A stretch of 34,945 nt of DNA from the NCBI GenBank assembly GCA_019649035.1, contig BMAT01009971.1, forward strand, positions 551,116 to 586,060, given 5' to 3'. Shown piece by piece: positions 32,801 to 34,945 of this stretch (position 1 is the stretch's first letter; each line of letters starts with the position of its first letter). A program made the position numbers and the translations under genes. The notes under the pieces were generated by a model. It was not told the origin of the DNA and ran no database searches. It saw only the letters and a list, made by a program, of their open reading frames with translations. This stretch comes from Elysia marginata (Eukaryota > Mollusca > Gastropoda > Plakobranchidae).

Positions 32801-34227
32801 TTCAAAAGTGTTGACTAGTCCACCGGATAGTAATTTATGTGTTTTGATCAAGATTCATACAAAGAGTTTTTTTCCAATACTTTTATATTGAAGATATATT
32901 GTTGTGTTCATTATGCCTCGCTCATTTAAACAAACACCTTGCCCACCTTGTAATGAATTAGCTTCTCTTAACAAATCTATTTACACAGGTATTCTATTTA
33001 TTACAAAAAGACTACAATTCTAGCAAAGTTAGGATTTTGTTTCTGATATCAAGGTGATTTGAATATAATTGAGTCCTTCTCAGCTTCTATGAAAAACAAA
33101 TCGCTAAATATATCAGTTTTGAAAGTCTGCTCTTCGTTTGGTTCAAACAGTACCAACATCCTGCATCTTAATGAGGTCGTAACAGGTTTCTCTAGCTACA
33201 AACCTGTAGTCTGGTCATCTGGAGGTTCTATGAGACCATCAAATGAGACATTGACGTGAATCTCGACACCGACTAACAGCGCCACCTTCATTAGAATACA
33301 CTGGAGCTGACGTATACCTGTAGGAGATAGGATAAGATATTCCTTTAGTCATCACAGTGGAAAATTTTTTTGGGCAATTTTCAGATACACATTTCTAATT
33401 ATTACTAATTATTTTTATCTTATAAGAAAAAAAATACCAAGGAAATTAAACAACAGCAGACAAAAATAGTATCATACAAAAAATAAAAGAACAGTCTAAA
33501 AAAAAAATAGAAGAACAGTCTCAAAAACTGAATGGTTCAAGTTTCATATTAATGTCATAAGTGATAAATATGAGCCCTGTGCCCTGAAGACAGAGATTTT
33601 CTTATTTGTTTCTGTCCTTGACAAAATAAATACATTCCTGCAACTTAGACTCAGAAGACAGATCGGCAGCGGAAGTTTGATAAGTTGATATTTTAATATA
33701 AATGAAAATTTCACCACAGCAATTACAGTATACATAACAAGAGCAATATAGCAATGACATCATTCTTTAAACTTATATTCAGTATGGCTGTATTAAATTA
33801 CACAAACTTATGTTCATTGTCTTCTCCATTTGAATCAAAATACCAGATCTTAAACCTTACAACAAAAAATACTAAAAATTGTAAGCTTAGATCTACCTGA
33901 AAACCATATTAAAGGGATGTAGACAAGCAATAAGAATGTAAATTTGTGCAGAAGAAAAACTTCCTCCAATTAAACAAGAATTTCATTTGAAAAAGTCAGA
34001 GTAAAGAGTTTGAACATACTTATATGGTCAATAGCCCCCGCGCAGAACTTTCCAAAGAACTTTTTTGCACCGAGACCTTTCAGATCTGTGATGAGGTACG
34101 GCCACAAGTGCAGGACATTGTTGCGAGAGAATCGATCCCGTTTCTCAACTACCACCGTCTTGGCACCCAGCAGTGCACACTCTATTGCGGTTCGCAATCC
34201 GCACGGCCCTGCTCCAATGACAAGAAC
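35..34227 (-). CDS. MICAL: MICAL-family F-actin monooxygenase, 5'-partial, 27 exons
   Basis: Join, in transcript order: 34227-34020, 33317-33204, 32414-32313, 31829-31573, 31055-30798, 30102-29900, 29498-29362, 28726-28567, 28263-28215, 27476-27329, 26371-26226, 25333-25265, 24315-24109, 23268-23079, 22634-22549, 22029-21942, 19966-19762, 19441-19394, 16802-16414, 15532-11877, 10736-10352, 9521-9460, 8575-8383, 8140-8044, 7393-7320, 883-769, 164-35. This gives 2591 residues plus TGA. Visible: GAGPCG, GADG and VGDS flavin motifs, a CH domain, a C2H/C-type LIM domain and a bMERB coiled coil, the full MICAL order. Family knowledge: MICALs use FAD, NADPH and O2 to oxidise actin methionines and disassemble filaments downstream of semaphorin/plexin; bMERB binds Rab8-family GTPases and restrains the enzyme. 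Inference: a functional orthologue with a lineage-expanded disordered middle. The N-terminal residues before GxGxxG are off the right edge. Exon skipping cannot be judged without RNA. Confidence 0.97.
165..768 (-). other. Last intron, 604 bp
   Basis: AT-rich. Contains a 32-bp perfect tandem duplication (655-720) close to the donor and an AT dinucleotide run near 455-470. No gene seen. Confidence 0.9.
655..720. repeat. Tandem duplication, 32-bp unit, two copies
   Basis: The 32-base unit starting CCTTTGAGCACAACCC occurs at 657-688 and again without change at 689-720. It is intronic, about 50 bp from the donor of exon 26. Perfect identity suggests a recent event. Confidence 0.95.
769..883 (-). 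CDS. MICAL: MICAL exon 26: bMERB domain
   Basis: Residues 2511-2548. [20 protein letters not shown] then [18 protein letters not shown]. The alignment to other bMERB domains is continuous with exon 25, so no coding exon is missing in the 6.4-kb intron. Phase 1 to phase 2. Acceptor GTGTGTCCAG, donor GTGAGT. Confidence 0.95.
1666..1699 (+). repeat. GT/G-rich simple repeat with a 12-G run
   Basis: A (GT)n stretch runs into GGTGGGGGGAGGGG and a 12-base G run. It can in principle form a G-quadruplex on the + strand; the transcript strand carries the C-rich side. Confidence 0.85.
3164..3343. mobile_element. MITE-like element, candidate pogo/Tc1-type
   Basis: 180 bp. The left end starts CAGTCAAGTTTGG then AAGTCAACACC. 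The right end, reverse-complemented, starts CAGTGGAATCACC then AAGTCAATACC. The interior repeats GTTGACTTTAA. The same motifs occur in the element starting at 32467. No transposase and no clear TA flank. Family assignment is inference. Confidence 0.5.
4185..4399. mobile_element. Inverted-repeat insertion with 14-bp flanking direct repeats and hammerhead-like core
   Basis: TGAATCGTGCTTAG occurs at 4185-4198 and 4386-4399, bracketing 187 bp. Inside, a ~21-bp inverted repeat (4241-4261 and 4364-4385) can form a long stem. Between its arms lies CTGACGA (4300-4306), a GGC/GCC hairpin (4308-4318) and GACA. This resembles the hammerhead ribozyme core CUGANGA-stem-GAAA with one changed base. Hammerheads are known in Penelope-like elements and small animal retroelements. 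I cannot show stems I and III, so a degenerate copy or a chance match is possible. Confidence 0.45.
4463..4483. repeat. GACA microsatellite
   Basis: Short run of AGAC tetranucleotides in the large intron. Confidence 0.85.
7320..7393 (-). CDS. MICAL: MICAL exon 25: bMERB domain
   Basis: Residues 2486-2510. [20 protein letters not shown] then SRLP, highly typical of bMERB. Phase 2 to phase 1. Acceptor CCCTCTCAG, donor GTAAAC. Followed by the largest intron of the window. Confidence 0.96.
7394..8043 (-). other. Intron, 650 bp
   Basis: Nothing beyond AT-rich sequence seen. Confidence 0.85.
8044..8140 (-). CDS. MICAL: MICAL exon 24: bMERB domain
   Basis: Residues 2454-2485. [20 protein letters not shown] then [12 protein letters not shown], the conserved bMERB core. 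Phase 1 to phase 2. Acceptor CAAACCCAG, donor GTACAG. Confidence 0.97.
8383..8575 (-). CDS. MICAL: MICAL exon 23: bMERB domain, first helix
   Basis: Residues 2390-2453. [20 protein letters not shown], then [33 protein letters not shown]: the first long helix of bMERB (DUF3585), which in MICAL and MICAL-like proteins binds Rab8, Rab10, Rab13 and Rab35. Phase 0 to phase 1. Acceptor GTCACCAG, donor GTAAAT. Confidence 0.97.
8576..9459 (-). other. Intron, 884 bp
   Basis: AT-rich, with a TCTAGATCTAGA string near 8928-8942. No element boundaries found. Confidence 0.85.
9460..9521 (-). CDS. MICAL: MICAL exon 22: 62-nt exon before bMERB
   Basis: Residues 2369-2389, reading [20 protein letters not shown] then R. 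Acidic SDSDES then basic. Phase 1 to phase 0. Acceptor GCTTTTCAG, donor GTAAGT. Supported by splice signals and by carrying phase correctly into exon 23. Confidence 0.9.
9522..10351 (-). other. Intron, 830 bp
   Basis: Contains a tRNA-like SINE fragment read on the minus strand (about 9826-9905). Otherwise AT-rich with nothing recognised. Confidence 0.85.
9826..9905 (-). mobile_element. tRNA-derived SINE fragment, candidate
   Basis: On the + strand GGGTTTGAGCCC (9834-9845) looks like a reversed B box, followed by AGGACCTTTCCTCTC and CCTTAGCTAACTGG at a tRNA-like distance, as in minus-strand tRNA SINE heads. Diverged; could be chance. Confidence 0.35.
10352..10736 (-). CDS. MICAL: MICAL exon 21: basic disordered segment
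   Basis: Residues 2241-2368. Contains [37 protein letters not shown] and [30 protein letters not shown] may be a short linear motif preceding bMERB. Phase 0 to phase 1. Acceptor GTTTCTCAG, donor GTGAGT. Confidence 0.93.
10944..11515. mobile_element. hAT-like non-autonomous element, 572 bp
   Basis: Ends are inverted: CAGGGATGCAAGT at 10944 and its complement ACTTGCATCCCTG form, as AACTTGCATCCCTG, ending at 11515. Similarity continues into AAAAAGCAGGAA-type sequence about 30 bases in. The CAGGG start is typical of hAT terminal repeats. No 8-bp target duplication is evident and there is no transposase ORF. It contains two ~33-bp units of a 42-bp-period repeat (11310-11385). Confidence 0.55.
11310..11385. 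repeat. Imperfect tandem repeat, 42-bp period
   Basis: TACATCGGATGTTGGCAGCG followed by TCTAACCGTTG (copy 1, 11310-11343) recurs as GCATCGGACATTGACAGCG followed by TCCAGCCATTG (copy 2, 11352-11385). Confidence 0.75.
11615..11720 (+). mobile_element. SINE fragment, same family as 25495-25800
   Basis: Starts at a B-box-like GGGTTGATCCTTGG. It then follows the 25.5-kb copy through TTTTTATT, a CTC-rich stretch, GCACTAATTAG and GGTCTCTTATGACTTGGC. The tRNA 5' half is missing or eroded. Confidence 0.6.
11877..15532 (-). CDS. MICAL: MICAL exon 20: giant disordered exon, 1218 codons
   Basis: Residues 1022-2240, open throughout. Rich in Ser, Pro, Glu and Lys, with no globular domain recognised. Begins [14 protein letters not shown]. 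Basic runs [26 protein letters not shown] and, at the 3' end, [19 protein letters not shown] helical charged segment [20 protein letters not shown] lies near 2105-2140. RLLPNPP fits an RxxPxxP SH3 ligand; known MICALs bind the Cas SH3 domain through a proline-rich motif, but this site is inference. Phase 1 to phase 0. Acceptor ACCTCTTCAG. The donor GTGATT is poor; intron read-through adds ten residues and a stop at 11844. Antisense ORFs here are shadows. Confidence 0.95.
15533..16413 (-). other. Intron, 881 bp
   Basis: Consists largely of two diverged copies of one block (15660-16010), then AT-rich sequence. No gene. Confidence 0.8.
15660..16010. repeat. Imperfect tandem duplication, ~210-bp period
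   Basis: GTAGAGTCTGAAACTAAGAC at 15668 matches GTAGAGCCTGAAACTAACAC at 15879. Further on, AATGTTTGCTTCTAATACT matches AATGTTTGCTTACTGTACT. The first copy carries an extra AATAAT-rich insert. Confidence 0.65.
16414..16802 (-). CDS. MICAL: MICAL exon 19: helical patch and poly-acidic tract
   Basis: Residues 892-1021. First [20 protein letters not shown] and [14 protein letters not shown], probably folded or helical (Trp-rich). Then a basic stretch [12 protein letters not shown] and an almost purely Asp/Glu run at about 987-1012. Phase 2 to phase 1. Acceptor GATCCCCAG, donor GTCAGT. Confidence 0.92.
17014..17140 (+). repeat. Dispersed intronic repeat, copy 1
   Basis: CTGTTACTCAAAACCAGTAT, later ACTGAAAGTCCAAAGCTGC and AACAATAACC then AGTTAAAGATATGTATGCC, parallel the copy at 26890-27012 in order and orientation. 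Family unknown. Confidence 0.55.
17786..17915. repeat. GA/GACA/CA microsatellite
   Basis: About 130 bp of GAGA, CAGAGA and CACA runs. On the minus strand this is a long CT-rich tract. The Ser/Leu- or Arg/Glu-rich ORFs across it are repeat artefacts. Confidence 0.95.
19394..19441 (-). CDS. MICAL: MICAL exon 18: 48-nt microexon
   Basis: Residues 876-891, reading [16 protein letters not shown] and continuing into a split Trp. Phase 2 to phase 2, 16 codons, so it could be skipped in frame. Acceptor TTCCCCTCAG, donor GTAAAG. A ~50-bp minisatellite starts directly upstream of its acceptor. The peptide reads as a short acidic amphipathic helix. Confidence 0.85.
19445..19682. repeat. Minisatellite, ~50-bp unit, 4-5 copies
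   Basis: TTATTGCTTTACAACTTC at 19460 recurs as TTATTGCTTTGCAAGCAC (19513), TTTTTGCTTTACAACTTC (19563), a diverged TTGCTTTATAGGACCTC (19611) and TTTTTGCTTTACAACTTT (19663). It ends 4 bp from the acceptor of microexon 18, so it supplies that exon's branch-point region. Confidence 0.85.
19762..19966 (-). CDS. MICAL: MICAL exon 17: acidic Ser-rich segment
   Basis: Residues 808-875. Contains [11 protein letters not shown], then [13 protein letters not shown] and [14 protein letters not shown]. The SD/SE clusters fit casein-kinase-2 sites. Phase 1 to phase 2. Acceptor CCTCCAG, donor GTGAGT. Confidence 0.9.
19967..21941 (-). other. Intron, 1975 bp
   Basis: AT-rich with several TAGATCT strings. GGGATGCCAAA at 20249 and its complement near 21861-21870 could be the ends of a second inverted-repeat element of ~1.6 kb, but only 11 bp match. 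No ORF of note. Confidence 0.8.
21942..22029 (-). CDS. MICAL: MICAL exon 16: linker after LIM
   Basis: Residues 779-807, reading [19 protein letters not shown] then [11 protein letters not shown]. Phase 0 to phase 1. Acceptor CTGCCCAG, donor GTGAGT. No homology recognised; supported by splice sites, phase and GC content above the introns. Confidence 0.86.
22030..22548 (-). other. Intron, 519 bp
   Basis: AT-rich; nothing recognised. Confidence 0.85.
22549..22634 (-). CDS. MICAL: MICAL exon 15: end of LIM domain
   Basis: Residues 750-778. KFYCYRH supplies the last two zinc ligands (C754, H757), completing the LIM domain. A basic run [10 protein letters not shown] and then DEEEAK follow. Phase 1 to phase 0. 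Acceptor TGTATTTCAG, donor GTAAGT. The acceptor lies at the first unit of a ~75-bp tandem repeat. Confidence 0.95.
22632..22990. repeat. Diverged tandem repeat, ~75-bp unit, overlapping a splice acceptor
   Basis: TCACTGAAATACAA (22632), TCACTGAAACACAA (22706), TCACTAGTAAACCACAA (22779) and TCACTGGAAACATTG (22930), each followed by an ATTTTAA- or GTTTTAA-like stretch, are spaced 74, 73 and 151 bp apart. The first unit contains the acceptor of exon 15. The second keeps a TGTTTCAG lookalike on the minus strand. Confidence 0.65.
23079..23268 (-). CDS. MICAL: MICAL exon 14: LIM domain, main part
   Basis: Residues 687-749. Zinc ligands C702-x2-C705-x17-H723-x2-C726-x2-C729-x2-C732 are all present, with the typical [18 protein letters not shown]. 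Phase 0 to phase 1. Acceptor TTTTTCAG, donor GTGCGT. Confidence 0.97.
23269..24108 (-). other. Intron, 840 bp
   Basis: AT-rich; nothing recognised. Confidence 0.85.
24109..24315 (-). CDS. MICAL: MICAL exon 13: pre-LIM conserved segment
   Basis: Residues 618-686. Starts [19 protein letters not shown]; later [16 protein letters not shown] resembles the MANQLLAKF-type segment just before the LIM domain of vertebrate MICALs. Phase 0 to phase 0. Acceptor CCACACAG, donor GTAAGT. Confidence 0.92.
24316..25264 (-). other. Intron, 949 bp
   Basis: Contains a SINE fragment (24720-24905) in its middle; otherwise AT-rich. Confidence 0.85.
24720..24905 (+). mobile_element. SINE fragment, same family as 25495-25800
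   Basis: AACTTTTATTTGCTCTCCTG, then ACACTTATGGGATAGCTAGG, TCTCTTAAGACTT, and a 3' part CTTCTCCTTGTTCCCCGACA run in the same order as the 25.5-kb copy. The tRNA-like head is eroded (no clear boxes). Confidence 0.7.
25265..25333 (-). CDS. MICAL: MICAL exon 12: 69-nt linker exon
   Basis: Residues 595-617, [20 protein letters not shown] then LEE. Charged. Phase 0 on both sides, so it could be a skippable cassette. Strong acceptor with a long pyrimidine run, donor GTATAG (no G at +5). Confidence 0.86.
25334..26225 (-). other. Intron, 892 bp
   Basis: Hosts the best-preserved SINE (25495-25800). The rest is AT-rich. Confidence 0.85.
25495..25800 (+). mobile_element. tRNA-derived SINE, best copy
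   Basis: Pol III A box TGGCTTAATTGG (25508-25519) and B box GGTTCGATTCC (25552-25562) sit 33 bp apart inside a tRNA-like head. A tRNA-unrelated body follows: ATTTGCTCCTCTATGCC, GTAGCTAGGTCTCTCAAGAC and CTACTCCTTATTCCCTAATG. Two diverged copies lie at 24720 and 11615. All three run opposite to MICAL. The 3' end is not sharply defined. Confidence 0.8.
26226..26371 (-). CDS. MICAL: MICAL exon 11: basic linker after CH
   Basis: Residues 546-594. Lys/Arg-rich: [33 protein letters not shown] and ARLAKSKK. The basic clusters could act as a nuclear or acidic-lipid/actin-binding tract (inference). Phase 1 to phase 0. Acceptor GTGTGTCAG. The donor GTTGGT is weak; it was chosen because the next exon is open only in phase 0. 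An alternative GTACCA four bases further would break frame. Confidence 0.86.
26372..27328 (-). other. Intron, 957 bp
   Basis: CA repeats at 26375-26389 and 26551-26567, then a run of loosely similar AT-rich segments including the second dispersed-repeat copy (26890-27012). Confidence 0.8.
26890..27012 (+). repeat. Dispersed intronic repeat, copy 2
   Basis: CTGTTACTTAAAATCAATCC, CTGAAAGTCCACTGCTGCC and GAAGTTAAAG then ATATGCCTATGAC match the copy at 17014-17140 in order and orientation. Confidence 0.55.
27329..27476 (-). CDS. MICAL: MICAL exon 10: CH domain, last part
   Basis: Residues 497-545. Contains [20 protein letters not shown], then [18 protein letters not shown], the last CH helices. 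Phase 0 to phase 1. The acceptor is preceded by a pyrimidine tract made of CTGT/TGTC repeats (27481-27511 on the + strand). Donor GTGAGT. Confidence 0.96.
27477..28214 (-). other. Intron, 738 bp
   Basis: Contains a possible minus-strand tRNA-like SINE head at 27965-28035. Otherwise nothing recognised. Confidence 0.8.
27965..28035 (-). mobile_element. tRNA-like SINE head, candidate
   Basis: On the + strand GACTCAAATTACAGACCTAT, then GGTCAGAGAGCCAACTGCC and TATCACTAAATCCC have the layout of a reversed tRNA (B box, anticodon arm, A box). Boxes are degenerate. Confidence 0.35.
28215..28263 (-). CDS. MICAL: MICAL exon 9: CH domain, short 49-nt exon
   Basis: Residues 480-496, [21 protein letters not shown] is the conserved CH turn. 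Phase 2 to phase 0. Acceptor TGTTTTCAG, donor GTAAGT. The small exon is needed to join the CH halves in frame. Confidence 0.95.
28264..28566 (-). other. Intron, 303 bp
   Basis: AT-rich; nothing recognised. Confidence 0.85.
28567..28726 (-). CDS. MICAL: MICAL exon 8: calponin-homology domain, first part
   Basis: Residues 427-479. Contains LLRWCQRVL and [20 protein letters not shown] followed by IHSFRPEL, a textbook CH-domain N-terminal half. Phase 1 to phase 2. The acceptor is a tandem CAGCAG: exon start 28726 or 28723, both in frame, differing by one residue. Donor GTAAGT. Confidence 0.96.
28727..29361 (-). other. Intron, 635 bp
   Basis: AT-rich; nothing recognised. Confidence 0.85.
29362..29498 (-). 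CDS. MICAL: MICAL exon 7: monooxygenase to CH linker
   Basis: Residues 381-426. [12 protein letters not shown] and the HLY stretch match the end of the monooxygenase domain. An acidic linker follows ([12 protein letters not shown]), then APSKKPCN. Phase 2 to phase 1. Acceptor TTATCCGCAG, donor GTGGGA. The donor lacks G at +5, so this 3' border is a little less sure. Confidence 0.9.
29499..29899 (-). other. Intron, 401 bp
   Basis: AT-rich; nothing recognised apart from a lone B-box-like string (GATTCAAACCC, 29628-29638, reversed). Confidence 0.85.
29900..30102 (-). CDS. MICAL: MICAL exon 6: end of FAD site
   Basis: Residues 314-380. Contains [18 protein letters not shown] (314-331), which closes over the flavin, then [15 protein letters not shown] and YTIDPNSR. 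Phase 0 to phase 2. Acceptor GCTTGTCCAG, donor GTCAGG. Confidence 0.97.
30103..30797 (-). other. Intron, 695 bp
   Basis: AT-rich; nothing recognised. Confidence 0.85.
30798..31055 (-). CDS. MICAL: MICAL exon 5: monooxygenase domain, GD motif
   Basis: Residues 228-313. Contains [36 protein letters not shown] and LVGDSLLE, the second FAD-binding GD motif (G308-D309). Phase 0 to phase 0 and 258 nt, so skipping would keep frame but destroy the FAD site. Acceptor ATAACCTCAG, donor GTGAGA. Confidence 0.97.
31056..31572 (-). other. Intron, 517 bp
   Basis: AT-rich with A/T homopolymer runs near 31308-31350. No gene. Confidence 0.85.
31573..31829 (-). CDS. MICAL: MICAL exon 4: monooxygenase domain
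   Basis: Residues 142-227. Contains [33 protein letters not shown] and [19 protein letters not shown] (DDTH at 205-208), among the most conserved MICAL stretches. Phase 1 to phase 0. Acceptor CATACCCCAG, donor GTAAGC. Confidence 0.97.
31830..32312 (-). other. Intron, 483 bp
   Basis: AT-rich; nothing recognised. Confidence 0.85.
32313..32414 (-). CDS. MICAL: MICAL exon 3: monooxygenase domain, DG motif
   Basis: Residues 108-141. Contains GWRCKV, then [16 protein letters not shown] with the DG motif (D134-G135) of flavoprotein hydroxylases, which touches FAD and NADPH. Phase 1 to phase 1. Acceptor ACCCACCAG, donor GTAAGC. Confidence 0.95.
32415..33203 (-). other. Intron, 789 bp
   Basis: Contains a MITE-like segment at its 3' end on the transcript (32467-32620). 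The rest is AT-rich. Confidence 0.85.
32467..32620. mobile_element. MITE-like fragment, related to 3164-3343
   Basis: Starts TA|CAGTGGAATCTGG then AAAGTTGACATCCC. The interior has GCTGACTTTAACCATTA and GACTACCGAACAGAGTTGAC, matching GTTGACTTTAACAATTATAA and GACTGCCCAACAGGGTTGAC of the 3.2-kb element. No right terminal repeat found, so probably truncated. Confidence 0.5.
33204..33317 (-). CDS. MICAL: MICAL exon 2: monooxygenase domain
   Basis: Residues 70-107, reading SIRQLQ, then [19 protein letters not shown] and EPPDDQ. Phase 1 to phase 1. Acceptor CTCCTACAG, donor GTTTGT. SIRQLQ continues the DHI of exon 1 exactly as in other MICALs, which fixes the junction. Confidence 0.94.
33318..34019 (-). 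other. Intron, 702 bp
   Basis: AT-rich, with a small near-duplicate AAGAACAGTCT (33483-33528). No gene. Confidence 0.85.
34020..34227 (-). CDS. MICAL: MICAL exon 1 in window: FAD-binding Rossmann motif
   Basis: Residues 1-69. Starts in phase 0 after a TATTCTCAG acceptor and ends phase 1 at a GTATGT donor. Carries the dinucleotide-binding motif G5-A-G-P-C-G10 after a hydrophobic strand, then VEKR and the MICAL signature RNNVLHLWP. These contact the ADP part of FAD. The preceding exon is not in the window. Confidence 0.96.
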
Positions 34228-34945
34228 CTGAGAATACCATGAGAATAACAAAGTATCTTTATAGCAAGATTGAAACTCACAAGGATATAAAGATTTCTGT
34301 TAGGCAGATGGAACAAGACCAAAGTGCAGCAGTCAAATCAATGAAGATGCGATAGATTCCAGTGTCCGACCCCTTAACAAGCTAAGAAGTTACATCAATG
34401 GCATGATCTAATCAAATGTAGAGTTATTTTTGTATCAAAAGATTTTCAGAGCACATAGCAAAAAAAATTTTTTTAAAAACTTTTTCTATGCCGGCTATAT
34501 CGATACATCGGTCGGCAAATTTGATCTATTTGCCTAAACAAGCTTAAAAGTTGCATCAATGCCATCTAATCAAATTTAGGGTTATTTTAGTATCAAAAGA
34601 TTTTCAGAGAAAGAGTTAATGAAGTGTCTCATAAGCTCATTAAGTCACCAAACCTTCATGCCCGACACATCTTCAATGAAGTTAAGCCATGCTACATGTC
34701 CATATAAGTAATGTTTATCTGGCTGGACAACTACAGTTAGATTGGCATAAAATCTTAAACAAAGGATAAAAAAGGTTTAAAAAATTCTGGCCAACTGAGA
34801 AAATTTGTATCATCTGGTAGTGACGATGATAATGACGGTGGTGGTGGTGGTGGTGGTAAGGCTAATAAGAATGATAGCAATTACAAAGGTGGTATAGACT
34901 TGGATATTGTACTTGAATGACTTTAGTCCAGTGAAATTTCAACCC
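34228..34945 (-). other. Incomplete intron upstream of the first visible exon
   Basis: No match to the MICAL N-terminus before GxGxxG in any frame. Contains a ~75-bp direct-repeat pair (34376-34609) and a (GGT)7 run (34837-34857). The start codon lies beyond the window. Confidence 0.75.
34376..34609. repeat. Imperfect direct repeat, ~75 bp, two copies
   Basis: Copy 1 at 34376-34451 and copy 2 at 34537-34609 share AACAAGCT, GTTRCATCAATGSCAT, TAATCAAAT and GTATCAAAAGATTTTCAGAG in the same order. Confidence 0.85.

Noticed and set aside
34645-34770. Minus-strand 42-codon frame ending in AWLNFIEDVSGMKVW
   Set aside because: Looks protein-like, but does not match the MICAL N-terminus, has poor splice borders (GTTTGG donor) and is short enough to arise by chance or from a transposon remnant.

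Overview
The window is an AT-rich stretch of animal nuclear DNA that lies almost entirely inside one gene on the minus strand: a MICAL-family gene (molecule interacting with CasL), an F-actin-oxidising flavoprotein monooxygenase. I could chain 27 coding exons by hand, every one with AG/GT borders on the minus strand. They run from position 34227 (FAD-binding GxGxxG motif) down to the stop codon at 35-37. Their lengths sum to 7776 nt, exactly 2592 codons, with no internal stop or phase conflict. The first exon or exons, holding the start codon and the short N-terminal segment before the FAD motif, lie beyond the right edge. Only 34 bases of 3' sequence remain on the left, so no promoter and no poly(A) site can be seen.

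Domain order, with residues counted from the first one visible: FAD monooxygenase (1-~425, exons 1-7), calponin-homology domain (~434-540, exons 8-10), basic linker (546-617, exons 11-12), a conserved pre-LIM segment (618-686), one LIM zinc domain (702-757), an acidic Ser-rich region (~779-1021), a very long disordered region made mostly by one 3656-nt exon (1022-2240) plus a 385-nt exon, and a C-terminal coiled-coil bMERB (DUF3585) Rab-binding domain (~2390-2575). At more than 2591 residues the protein is longer than the vertebrate MICALs as I recall them (about 1000-2000). All the extra length is in the disordered middle.

The other roughly 78% of the window is intron. The introns hold small mobile elements and tandem repeats but no second gene I can support. 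They include three related tRNA-derived SINE-like copies, an hAT-like inverted-repeat element, two pogo-like MITE candidates, an inverted-repeat insertion flanked by a 14-bp direct repeat and carrying a hammerhead-like core, and tandem repeats that abut two splice acceptors.

Organism: an invertebrate with small to medium introns, a rich SINE/MITE load and many TAGATCTAGA-like strings. I infer a mollusc, perhaps a heterobranch gastropod, but with low confidence because no taxon-specific gene is present.
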